A program made the translations under genes and the position numbers. Positions 25,042 to 32,679 of a DNA stretch of 39,619 nucleotides are shown here, in pieces; the stretch's first letter is position 1, and every line of letters starts with the position of its first letter. Under the pieces are notes generated by a model. The model was not told the DNA's origin. It worked only from the letters and a program-made list of their open reading frames with translations, and made no database searches. This DNA is from JAJDIA01 sp031555145 (GTDB lineage Bacteria > Bacteroidota > Bacteroidia > Bacteroidales > Tannerellaceae), in assembly GCA_031555145.1 (NCBI GenBank), contig JAVBUR010000082.1, positions 1 to 39,619 of the forward strand, in the 5' to 3' direction.

Positions 25042-25947
25042 TCAATGCAGGGTAAAGGTGGAAAGTACTGCCCGGTGGTCGGATGGATAGTGCTCAAACG
25101 GAATATCGCTGAAGCGGCTGTTCTCACCCAGTATCTTCGATGCCGTCGGCAGGGCATTACCCCAGCATAGGACAAAGTCGATGCGATCCATTACCTCGCG
25201 GGCATCTGCTTCCGGAGGCATAGATGTCCAGGTGTGTCCGGGATAGGCGGTTTCGTCCGGATACAGCATCCGGTAAGAATCCTGCATGCTGGCCTGCTGC
25301 ATAAAGGCAGCGGTAGAAGGCCAGGCTACAGCCGTTTTGCACAATCCTGCCTGTGCGGCTTTCTCGGTCCAGTCGAGGCAGGACGGTTCGTTGAAGTCGC
25401 CTGTCAGAAAGAGCGGAAGGCCTTCTTTCTGGGCTTCGAGAATGTCGCGGATAATCTCGTCTACCTGGTGACCGCGTGTATGCAGGGCAGAGGCCACGGC
25501 TTCTTCGGCTGTGCTCAACAGCGGGCCGCCACAGTACTCAATCCCGTTCAACTGATAGGGTTCGTACGGGCAATACATCAGGTGGATATTGAACATCCAG
25601 ACGGACTGTTTTTTATCTACCTGTATCTTTACCCCATGTCCCAGGGAAGAAGTATCGGTAATCGCATACCGGCTGAGGATGGCAGGGCTGCCTTTCTGGG
25701 CATACGCATACCAGCCGAGACTATCGGCTATATGGACGGCCATGTTCACCTCATTGCGCGATGACTCCTGGATACCGACAATATCGGCGCCACTCTCCTG
25801 AATTACCCGGGCGGTTTCGGTGACCGATTTGCCGCCGCCGACCCAGATGTTAAAACTCATTACGCGCAGTTCTTTCGATTCCGGCTGCGAACACCCCCAT
25901 AGGGAAAGGGATAAAAACACACAACTAAGAAGAACGGTTTTCATCAT
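25042..25947 (-). CDS. Endonuclease/exonuclease/phosphatase-family lipoprotein
   Basis: A 301-residue exported enzyme of the DNase I-like metal-dependent superfamily. Signal ends at Cys19 (LSLWGC). Conserved elements are LRVMSFNIW at the start of the domain, VGIQES (metal-binding Glu), LTGDFNEPS (catalytic Asp/Asn), and SDHRAV at the end (general base His). Superfamily members cut DNA, inositol phosphates, sphingomyelin and other phosphodiesters. Here it is a lipoprotein inside a glycan/methyl operon, so a small-molecule phosphodiester or phosphate ester is more likely than DNA (inference). Starts at 25947 or the next codon, 25944. It lies 7 bases after the URO-D gene. Confidence 0.87.
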   Translation of the reverse strand: MMKTVLLSCVFLSLSLWGCSQPESKELRVMSFNIWVGGGKSVTETARVIQESGADIVGIQESSRNEVNMAVHIADSLGWYAYAQKGSPAILSRYAITDTSSLGHGVKIQVDKKQSVWMFNIHLMYCPYEPYQLNGIEYCGGPLLSTAEEAVASALHTRGHQVDEIIRDILEAQKEGLPLFLTGDFNEPSCLDWTEKAAQAGLCKTAVAWPSTAAFMQQASMQDSYRMLYPDETAYPGHTWTSMPPEADAREVMDRIDFVLCWGNALPTASKILGENSRFSDIPFEHYPSDHRAVLSTFTLH

Positions 25948-25954
25948 CAGATAA

Positions 25955-26971
25955 TTACTTTATGGTTGTTTCATTATAACTATACAGTGTATCATAGAAC
26001 GCTTGGATATTTGCCTGTGGGATATGCGGAGGAATGTCGCATCCGGAAGACAAGACAAAGTTGGGATGCCCGTTAGCTTGTTCAAGCAACTGCTTTACGG
26101 CAGTGCCCATCTCCTGTGAGGAAGCGCTCATAAACAATCCGACCGGGTCCAGGTTTCCCATAACCAGTGTATCGGAAGGGCATTGCTCCAATGCCAGCCC
26201 CATATCCATCTTGTTGCCGAAATGATAACCCGCGGCTCCGGTCGCCAGCATGGCGTCGGTGCAATGGCCGGTATTTCCGCAATTGTGAAGGACGACGATG
26301 AAGTGTTCATCCTGAACCGCTTCCACGATGGGGCGGATGTAGTCGGACGAGAATTCCCCACATCCCTCGCCAGATAGTAATCCCGCAGCAGGTTCGGCGA
26401 TAATCACGCCCTGAATGCCCTGTTTTTTCATTTCCAGGCAATACTGTTGCAGGAAGTTGGCGCATTTCGACAAGAGCGTCCGGGCGATGTCAGGCTCGCA
26501 ATAGCAGGCCATCATAAATTCGGACAGGTCGAACAACCGTCCGGCCAGGGAGAAGGGACCGATGCAGCCTCCCAGCACGGGCTTATCCATAATATATTCG
26601 GCCGCCAGTTCGTTGGCTAGCAGAAATTGTGGGATACGTCCTTTCGACAAGTCGGGTATCGGCAGTTGTTCTACCGATGCCTGGTCGTATACCAACCGTC
26701 CGGTTACCGTAGGAATCTCGTTCTCCGGGAAGAAGACTTCGGCGCCGAATGCCTCAGCTTCAACCGTCAGGTCCATAATGGTGGTACAGGCAGCTGCCGG
26801 AAATCGCTCTTCCAGGGCACGGATAGCTTCGAAATGGATATGCCCGTCGGTGACCGCCTCTTTGACCGACCGACCAATATACTCAATACCGGGGTGCGTC
26901 ATGATCGGGATTGCTACCCGTTGGGGCGAACGGATCACATCCGCCACCCATTGTTTCATATTAATGGGCAT
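25955..26971 (-). CDS. URO-D-family methyltransferase with MtaA-type zinc motif
   Basis: A 338-residue cytoplasmic protein of the uroporphyrinogen decarboxylase superfamily. It is not a heme-pathway HemE: the zinc-thiol ligand pattern of methylcobamide:coenzyme M methyltransferases is present, His229 and Cys231 in LHNCG and Cys311 in SSGCDIPP, spaced like those I recall for MtaA (237, 239, 316). IEYIGRSVKEAV and AEPAAGLLSGEGC also fit. It should move a methyl group between a corrinoid protein and an acceptor thiol or folate. It overlaps the end of the activation-domain gene by 11 bases, and the corrinoid protein is two genes upstream. The acceptor in this organism is unknown. Confidence 0.85.
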   Translation of the reverse strand: MPINMKQWVADVIRSPQRVAIPIMTHPGIEYIGRSVKEAVTDGHIHFEAIRALEERFPAAACTTIMDLTVEAEAFGAEVFFPENEIPTVTGRLVYDQASVEQLPIPDLSKGRIPQFLLANELAAEYIMDKPVLGGCIGPFSLAGRLFDLSEFMMACYCEPDIARTLLSKCANFLQQYCLEMKKQGIQGVIIAEPAAGLLSGEGCGEFSSDYIRPIVEAVQDEHFIVVLHNCGNTGHCTDAMLATGAAGYHFGNKMDMGLALEQCPSDTLVMGNLDPVGLFMSASSQEMGTAVKQLLEQANGHPNFVLSSGCDIPPHIPQANIQAFYDTLYSYNETTIK

Positions 26972-27650
26972 GTTGTTTTACTTTTTCTTTTCGTTTGTAA
27001 CACGTCGTCAATTCGCAGATATGGCAGGCATATACTTTCCGGCTGACGTGCTCGCCGATACCGACCAAGCCGCTGATCGATTTGACAGGTGTCATCAGGA
27101 ATACGTCCGACAGTGTGATGCCACATGAAGCCTCATCCCCCAGCAGACTGAACAGTTTTCCCTGTTCCGACAGGTGCCAGCCGCAGTAGCCGGGGCTGAA
27201 GCGGTTGGAGTGGACTGCACCGCCAAGCACTTCTTCGAGATATGCCTCCATCCGGTCGCCGGCACATTCAGCAATCCGGGAGCCGATCGTATCCATCATA
27301 TAGGTACGCAGCAGATCGCCCTCTTGCTTGACCTCCTGTAGCAGTTGTTCAAACCGTTGCCCAGACGTAGCCGCAAACAGGGCAAACTGCCGGGCAGACT
27401 TCAGGAGGGAGTTGATTGTTTCGCCCGAACACAACCGTACATCACCGATCTGTATCTCTGGCCCTGCAATAGTTCCTTCCAGGATACGGAAAGCACAGGA
27501 GGCTTCCACCTCTTTTTCGATGATGCGAAGCAGTTCGTCCAGCATGGATATAACAGTTGCTTCAGGAGCGACCTTCCCATACCCCATATCCGCCAGGATT
27601 AACTCCGTGCTGATGCCTAATTCCTCATAGCTGATCCGATACGCTGCCAT
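26961..27650 (-). CDS. MetH-activation-domain-like corrinoid activation protein
   Basis: A 229-residue stand-alone relative of the C-terminal reactivation domain of cobalamin-dependent methionine synthase. The SAM-binding-type motif is NRFSPGYCGW (residues 149-158), followed by SEQGKLFSLLG and CGITLSDVFLMTPVKSISGLVGIG, all hallmarks of this fold. After it come three Cys in YACHICELTTC (209, 212, 217), which could hold a metal or Fe-S centre. In B12 systems this fold binds SAM for reductive remethylation of inactive cob(II)alamin. It follows the corrinoid-protein gene by 11 bases and overlaps the second URO-D gene, so it probably serves the corrinoid protein here. Confidence 0.85.
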   Translation of the reverse strand: MAAYRISYEELGISTELILADMGYGKVAPEATVISMLDELLRIIEKEVEASCAFRILEGTIAGPEIQIGDVRLCSGETINSLLKSARQFALFAATSGQRFEQLLQEVKQEGDLLRTYMMDTIGSRIAECAGDRMEAYLEEVLGGAVHSNRFSPGYCGWHLSEQGKLFSLLGDEASCGITLSDVFLMTPVKSISGLVGIGEHVSRKVYACHICELTTCYKRKEKVKQHAH

Positions 27651-27661
27651 GCCGTTTCTCT

Positions 27662-28297
27662 TTAAATGGCTACTAATTGTTTGGCCAATACTACAGCGGC
27701 GTTGGCGTTGCTGCTATATCCGTCGGCCGATATGGCATAGGCAAACTCCTGATTGATGGGAGCGCCGCCAATCATGACCTTTACCTGATTACGCAGGCCT
27801 TCACGTTCGAGGGCATCCACGACTTCCTTCATATAATTCATGGTGGTAGTCAGCAGAGCGGAGAGGCAGACAATATTGGCATTGTGTTCTTTCACCGCTT
27901 TCACAAACTTCTCGGAAGAGATATCGACGCCCAGGTTGATTACTTCGAACCCGCAACCTTCCAGCATGGAGGCTACCAGGTTCTTGCCGATATCGTGGAG
28001 GTCGCCTTTCACGGTGCCGATCACTACGGTACCGACCGATATGGTTTTTTCTCCTTTCAGTAACGGTTTGATCTGTTCCAGGGCGCCTTTCATGGCGCGG
28101 GCGGCTAGTAAGAGTTCCGGCACGAATGCTTTCCCTTCTTCAAACCGCCGGCCAATCTCTTCCATGGCGGGCGACATGTATTCGCTGATCAGTTGTTGAG
28201 GATCTGCCTGTTCGGCAATAGCTACCTTGGTGGCTTCCACCGCCTGGGCAAGATTCCCTTTTACGATGGCTTCAAAAAGAATGGATGTATTTGTCAT
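27662..28297 (-). CDS. Corrinoid (B12-binding) methyl-carrier protein
   Basis: A 211-residue methyltransferase cognate corrinoid protein of the MtaC/MtbC type. An N-terminal helical cap (about 1-82) is followed by the cobalamin domain: GDLHDIGKN with the lower-axial His101 (DxHxxG at 99-104), SALLTT (146-151) and the GG of MIGGAP (177-178). This carries the methyl group between two methyltransferases in the cytoplasm. URO-D-family methyltransferase genes lie on both sides of it, with the activation protein just downstream. Such sets demethylate methylamines, methanol or aryl methyl ethers in other anaerobes; the substrate here is unknown. Confidence 0.93.
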   Translation of the reverse strand: MTNTSILFEAIVKGNLAQAVEATKVAIAEQADPQQLISEYMSPAMEEIGRRFEEGKAFVPELLLAARAMKGALEQIKPLLKGEKTISVGTVVIGTVKGDLHDIGKNLVASMLEGCGFEVINLGVDISSEKFVKAVKEHNANIVCLSALLTTTMNYMKEVVDALEREGLRNQVKVMIGGAPINQEFAYAISADGYSSNANAAVVLAKQLVAI

Positions 28298-28310
28298 AAT
28301 TGGATACGCA

Positions 28311-29564
28311 TTAATAAGAGATACTGTTTACTGCTTCTATCATGGCTACCACATTGGGTATGGGTGCATTGGCCTGGATGTTATGTACGGAATTGAACAC
28401 AAAGCCGCCGCCTTTTCCCAAGATATCGCATTGTTTCCGCACATGGACACCTACTTCGTCGGGTGTGGCGTTGGGCAGGATGCGTTGGGTATCGATACCG
28501 CCTCCCCAGAAAGTAAGGTGGCCGCCGAACTCATCTTTGATCCGCTGGGAATCCATGTCTTTCGCGTTGATCTGTACAGGGTTGAGGATATCGAAGCCGG
28601 CCTCGATCATTGAAGGGATCAGCGGAATGATGGAACCGCAGCAATGCTTCATCACTTTCCAGGTGGTGTGCGTGTGTATCCAGTCGTTCATCCGTTTGTA
28701 GTGTGGCAACCAAAGTTCATTGAATGTATCCGCCGAGCAGAACTGCGAGTCTTGTGTGCCGAAGTCGGTGCCGCAGGTAAAGACCACGTCTACTTTATTA
28801 CCCACCTTTTCCCATAACCGTTGGTAGTTCCGGATCGAGATGTCGATCTGGTGTTCGAATATCCGGTGGATATAGTCTTGCCGGATAACAGTAGACATAT
28901 ACCAGTCGGCTATGGTGCGGATACCTTTCGGCTCTTTCATGGCCATGCCGGGGATGAAAGCGATATCCCCCAGGGCGGCGCCGCCAAAGCTGGCGATCAC
29001 GGCCTTTTCCGTTAGGCTGGCTTTGTTGATTTCCCGGACAAAATGGGCCAGGTCTTCGTCGGCCATGAGGGAGAACTCTTCGAGGTTATCGTTTACGTCC
29101 AGGTTTTCTTCGTCCACGCCCTCCAGACGTTCGATCGCATTCACAAAGTAGCAGCCTTCAGGCATCACAGCGCTGGGTGCATACGATTTGTCGCCTTCGG
29201 CCCAGATGTAGATGTCGCCATTGCCATCGGGCGTGAGGTCGATATCTTTTGCAATCAGCACCTTTTGTCCCCAGGGGGTAACCTGTTCGTGCAGTTCGGA
29301 TTCTTCGATGGAGAACATATTCTTCCTGCCATAAATACCGGTTACGTCCGTACCGATAATCTGTTGCAGTTCTTCGTCTACTTCGCCCAGCATCTGGAAT
29401 GGTTCGATAACGCGTACCGGACGTTCCTCCAGTCCGTAGTGGCGACGAAGCCCTTCGATCACCTTGCAATGGATGCCGGTTACACCGGTCGTTCCGAAGT
29501 CGACGGGTATTTTGCTTGTGGCTGTGTGATTGAGTGCCTGTTGCACCCGTTCTTTTGAAGTCAT
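28311..29564 (-). CDS. URO-D-family substrate methyltransferase (divergent zinc motif)
   Basis: A 417-residue URO-D-superfamily protein. I start it at 29564 (MTSKERVQQALNHTATSKIP), the usual opening of this family; the upstream in-frame start adds no recognisable sequence. It retains His307 and Cys309 in KHCCGS but where MtaA-type proteins have the third Cys it has VFNSVHNIQ, with His394 as a possible ligand. Such proteins occur with corrinoid proteins as substrate:corrinoid methyltransferases in anaerobic demethylation. The 338-residue paralog three genes downstream has the full zinc motif, so this one may take the methyl group from the substrate (inference). It lies 13 bases before the corrinoid gene. 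Confidence 0.83.
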   Translation of the reverse strand: MTSKERVQQALNHTATSKIPVDFGTTGVTGIHCKVIEGLRRHYGLEERPVRVIEPFQMLGEVDEELQQIIGTDVTGIYGRKNMFSIEESELHEQVTPWGQKVLIAKDIDLTPDGNGDIYIWAEGDKSYAPSAVMPEGCYFVNAIERLEGVDEENLDVNDNLEEFSLMADEDLAHFVREINKASLTEKAVIASFGGAALGDIAFIPGMAMKEPKGIRTIADWYMSTVIRQDYIHRIFEHQIDISIRNYQRLWEKVGNKVDVVFTCGTDFGTQDSQFCSADTFNELWLPHYKRMNDWIHTHTTWKVMKHCCGSIIPLIPSMIEAGFDILNPVQINAKDMDSQRIKDEFGGHLTFWGGGIDTQRILPNATPDEVGVHVRKQCDILGKGGGFVFNSVHNIQANAPIPNVVAMIEAVNSISY

Positions 29565-29568
29565 GGTA

Positions 29569-30378
29569 TTACAATTGTTGTTTGTAGAATGCAAGACTGC
29601 GGGTGATATCATCCAGTTGCGAATCGCTGAAGTTCTCGTATTCGATGGAGATCAATCCGTTGAAGTGTTGTGCTTTCAGTTCGTTCAATACTTCCTTGAT
29701 CGGCAGAATACCGGTTCCCCAGGAAGTGTCTTCGAGTTGCTCGCTCAGGTCTTTCAGGTGAACTACCTTGACGCGTCCATTGAATTGCTTTAATGTCTCT
29801 GCCGGGTCTTTCCCCATCCGCTTCCAGTGCCCGATATCGGCGCATACGCCCAGGATAGGATTGCGTCCTTCCAGGGCTTTGACCAATACGTCCGGATCGG
29901 CATAGACCGATGGAGAGGGGTGGTTATGGATCGCTGCTTCGATGTTATACTGCAAAGCCAGTTTCTCCACGAGATCCAACTGATCCAAACGGGGTTCACA
30001 GGTGACGGTATGGATGCCCATATCCTTGGCAAAGGCAAAGAACTGCTTCCATTCGTCTTCTGTATCATAGAAGGCTACTCCAAAGCTGTAGAGTTGGATG
30101 TCCCGCTTGGCAAACTCTGCCTTTAGTTGTGCACGGACTGCCTGAGGCAGGTCGTAGTTCAGATAAGCGGTATCGGCAAAACCGGCGCCCAGCTCCTGGA
30201 AGAAGAAAGCTTCGGCATAATGCAAGCCGAGATCCTTCGACTTATCCAGTGTCTCCATCAGGGAGAAGGCGTGGAAGGTATACGTCTGGATCCCGGTCTT
30301 CCATTCCTCCGGTTTGTTGATGCAGGCCGAACAAAGGTACAGCATCAACAAGTATGCGCATAAACGGTGTATTCTCAT
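29569..30378 (-). CDS. Lipoprotein sugar isomerase/epimerase-like TIM barrel
   Basis: A 269-residue AP-endonuclease-2-type TIM barrel (the sugar phosphate isomerase/epimerase family that includes IolE and IolI) carrying a lipoprotein signal. The start at 30378 gives MRIHRLCAYLLMLYLCSAC with Cys19; an upstream in-frame start lacks this. Motifs are YTFHAFSLMETLDKSKDLG, IEAAIHNHP, GVCADIGHWKRMG (metal ligands) and VVHLKDL, then ISIEYEN. Acting outside the cytoplasm, it is unlikely to use a CoA or phosphate intermediate. Relatives have been tied to lyase or epimerase steps on 3-keto-glycosides in gut bacteria; that role fits the oxidoreductases around it (inference). Confidence 0.87.
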   Translation of the reverse strand: MRIHRLCAYLLMLYLCSACINKPEEWKTGIQTYTFHAFSLMETLDKSKDLGLHYAEAFFFQELGAGFADTAYLNYDLPQAVRAQLKAEFAKRDIQLYSFGVAFYDTEDEWKQFFAFAKDMGIHTVTCEPRLDQLDLVEKLALQYNIEAAIHNHPSPSVYADPDVLVKALEGRNPILGVCADIGHWKRMGKDPAETLKQFNGRVKVVHLKDLSEQLEDTSWGTGILPIKEVLNELKAQHFNGLISIEYENFSDSQLDDITRSLAFYKQQL

Positions 30379-30388
30379 ACTACATGCG

Positions 30389-31885
30389 TTATTTAGGCAT
30401 TGCCGGCAGGCTCCATCCTTCCCGGTAGGTATGTTTGATGTATTCCTTGGAAGCATCCAGGGCATTGAATGTCTGGTATTTGACATCCGAATAGGGATGG
30501 CCGTCGATGATCTTAAACTCGTTTTTGGAAACGATCTTCAATTCTTCGTTGGCAGAGATATTGGTGAATGCCATATGCGGGCCGTCCCATTTCAATATCT
30601 TATTCAATCCTTGCAGGCGGATAGCCAATACACCCAGCAGCACCATTTCGTTGAACGGTCCGGCATAGGCAAAGTTGCCCGATGTCTCTACGCGGTTAGC
30701 AGGCGATTCCTTGCAGGCACGTACCCAGTCCTGTTCGTGATACCCGTCGTGGTAACCGGTGGCACCCGGCACCCGGCGCAAGGTTTGCGGTACATTGGGT
30801 ACACGTCCTGACAACAGGCGCGGATTGTATCCGCCGCAGTCGGTAATGATGGTATCTTTCGATCCGACAAACAGGCAACCTCCCAGTCCGTCACGCATCA
30901 AATTCGTGCCGTCGGGCAACAGATCCGGGCGATAGGGGAAGAGACCACCGTCGTACCAGTACACATCTACCTCCGGCATGCTTAGCTTCGGCATATTGTC
31001 GCGGGCCGGGAAATGGAACTTTACCTGCTCGGATTGTGGGGGTGACTCCACGTTGAAGAGAGAGGAGTTACCTTGTATCTGTGAAGGATAGCCGAGTTTC
31101 AGTGCCTGATAAACGGGATCGAGTACGTGGCAAGCCATATCGCCGAACGCTCCCGTGCCGAAATCCCACCAGCCGCGCCAGTTCCAGGGCGTATAAATCT
31201 CATGGAAGGGACGCATGGGCGCCGGGCCGATAAACAGATCCCAGTCGAGCGTAGCCGGCACCTTCATTTTCTGTGTCGGACGTTCCAGTCCCTGCGGCCA
31301 GATCGGACGGTCGGTCCAGGCATGTACTTCACGTATCTCGCCGATCTCGCCGTTCCATATCCATTCGCAGAGTTGACGAACGCCGTCGCCGGAGTTACCC
31401 TGGTTACCCATTTGCGTGGCTACTTTATGCCTGGCGGCTAAATGCGTCAGGAGGCGACTTTCGTAAATGGAGTGCGTGAGCGGCTTCTGGCAATAGACAT
31501 GCTTGTCCATTGTGAGTGCCGTACCTGCGATCATGGCGTGGGTATGGTCGGGTGTAGAGACCATGACTCCATCAATATCTTTCCCTAATTCGTCGAACAT
31601 AATACGCCAGTCCTTGTAACGTTTGGCGGTGGGGAATTCTTTGAAGCAGTGGTCGGCATACTTCCAGTCTACGTCGCAAAGCCCGATGATATTCTCGGTA
31701 TTCATACCTACCAGGTTCGGATGGCCTTTGCCGCCGATACCTACCCCTACAATATTCAGCTTGTCGCTCGGCGCCCTATAGGAAGACGTATTCCGGCTCA
31801 GTCCGCTCACTACCTGCGAGGGAACAATCGTAAGGCCGGCAACGCCGATCGCCGACCGCTTTAAAAAGTCTCTTCTTGAATGCAT
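30389..31885 (-). CDS. Tat-exported Gfo/Idh/MocA oxidoreductase (copy 3)
   Basis: A 498-residue NAD(P)-type oxidoreductase. I start at the ATG 31885; an in-frame TTG at 31903 overlaps the previous stop and seems unlikely. The twin-arginine signal is SRRDFLKRS (Arg4, Arg5). A Rossmann motif, VGVGIGGKG, follows, then QKPLTHS (catalytic-type Lys), MGNQGNSGDG, WNWRGWWDFGTGAFGDMACH. It is clearly paralogous to the protein at 36812-38344. Tat export means it folds with its cofactor before crossing. Likely role: oxidation or reduction of a sugar at C3 in the periplasm. It pairs with the DUF1080 gene just upstream and is followed by the isomerase gene after 10 bases. Confidence 0.88.
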   Translation of the reverse strand: MHSRRDFLKRSAIGVAGLTIVPSQVVSGLSRNTSSYRAPSDKLNIVGVGIGGKGHPNLVGMNTENIIGLCDVDWKYADHCFKEFPTAKRYKDWRIMFDELGKDIDGVMVSTPDHTHAMIAGTALTMDKHVYCQKPLTHSIYESRLLTHLAARHKVATQMGNQGNSGDGVRQLCEWIWNGEIGEIREVHAWTDRPIWPQGLERPTQKMKVPATLDWDLFIGPAPMRPFHEIYTPWNWRGWWDFGTGAFGDMACHVLDPVYQALKLGYPSQIQGNSSLFNVESPPQSEQVKFHFPARDNMPKLSMPEVDVYWYDGGLFPYRPDLLPDGTNLMRDGLGGCLFVGSKDTIITDCGGYNPRLLSGRVPNVPQTLRRVPGATGYHDGYHEQDWVRACKESPANRVETSGNFAYAGPFNEMVLLGVLAIRLQGLNKILKWDGPHMAFTNISANEELKIVSKNEFKIIDGHPYSDVKYQTFNALDASKEYIKHTYREGWSLPAMPK

Positions 31886-31899
31886 ATTATGTATGTTTG

Positions 31900-32664
31900 T
31901 CAATTAAGTTCTTTGATCTTGATATCCCTGAACCAGACTTTGGTACCGTGGTTCTGAAGTGAGATGTGTCCTTCGTCGAATTTTCCCCAATCCGGGAAGT
32001 TAGTCCATTTACCGCTGTTGCGAAGCTTGTTCCATTCGTCGGTGTATTTGGTGTATTTGACTACCACCACGCCGTTGATTACCTGTGTCACGTCATTGCC
32101 GTCGACCAGCAGTAATAGACGGTTCCATTCGCCTACCGGGTGATATGGTTTTGCCATCGGAGGATACATAGCATAGTTGGCACCATGTATCTGCCAGTCT
32201 TCCAACGGATCAGCCCAGTTCTCCTGGTCGATCAACTGGAATTCCGGGCCTGTTTCATATGGAAAGGTATACAGGGTATCTTCTTTCAGTTGGAAGATGA
32301 TACCGCTATTGGCTCCTTTCGTCAGTTTATATTCAACGGTGAACGCATAGTTACGATACGTTTTGTTGGTGATAATATCCTGTTCTTCCCCACTACCTAC
32401 GCTGTTCATGGTGAAGGTGCCGTTGTCGATCGCCCAGCATTCGGGAAGCCCCTGCTGATTGTAGCCATGCCAGCCGTTGGACGATGTACCGTTGAAAAGC
32501 AATTGCCAGCCTTCGCTCTTCTCCTGTGCACTAAGTATATTGGGAGTAGCCGGCGTCGCAATCTCCTGATAGAGTTTCAGGGCAGGGTCTTTTGCTTCAT
32601 TCTTGCATGAAGAAACATGAAGCAAACAAGCCGCAGCTGCCAGATAAATAAATAGTTGTTTCAT
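31900..32664 (-). CDS. DUF1080 (3-keto-disaccharide hydrolase-type) lipoprotein, copy 2
   Basis: A 254-residue exported protein with signal MKQLFIYLAAAACLLHVSSC (Cys20) and a concanavalin-like DUF1080 (PF06439) domain. Characteristic pieces are GWQLLFNGTSSNGWHGYNQ, FTVEYKLTKGANSGIIFQL, ETGPEFQLIDQENW and HISLQNHGTKVWFRDIKIKEL. Family members act on 3-keto-glycosides or hydrate the glycal intermediate formed from them. It is paralogous to the protein at 35969-36769, and the adjacent Gfo/Idh/MocA enzyme could make the keto substrate. It lies 15 bases after the GH97 gene in the operon. Exact substrate unknown. Confidence 0.88.
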   Translation of the reverse strand: MKQLFIYLAAAACLLHVSSCKNEAKDPALKLYQEIATPATPNILSAQEKSEGWQLLFNGTSSNGWHGYNQQGLPECWAIDNGTFTMNSVGSGEEQDIITNKTYRNYAFTVEYKLTKGANSGIIFQLKEDTLYTFPYETGPEFQLIDQENWADPLEDWQIHGANYAMYPPMAKPYHPVGEWNRLLLLVDGNDVTQVINGVVVVKYTKYTDEWNKLRNSGKWTNFPDWGKFDEGHISLQNHGTKVWFRDIKIKELN

Positions 32665-32679
32665 GGGCGTATTTTTGTT

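Noticed and set aside
25955..29564. Reading the two URO-D proteins as heme-pathway uroporphyrinogen decarboxylase
   Set aside because: They lie with a corrinoid protein, and the zinc-thiol motif of methyltransferases is present in one and partly in the other.
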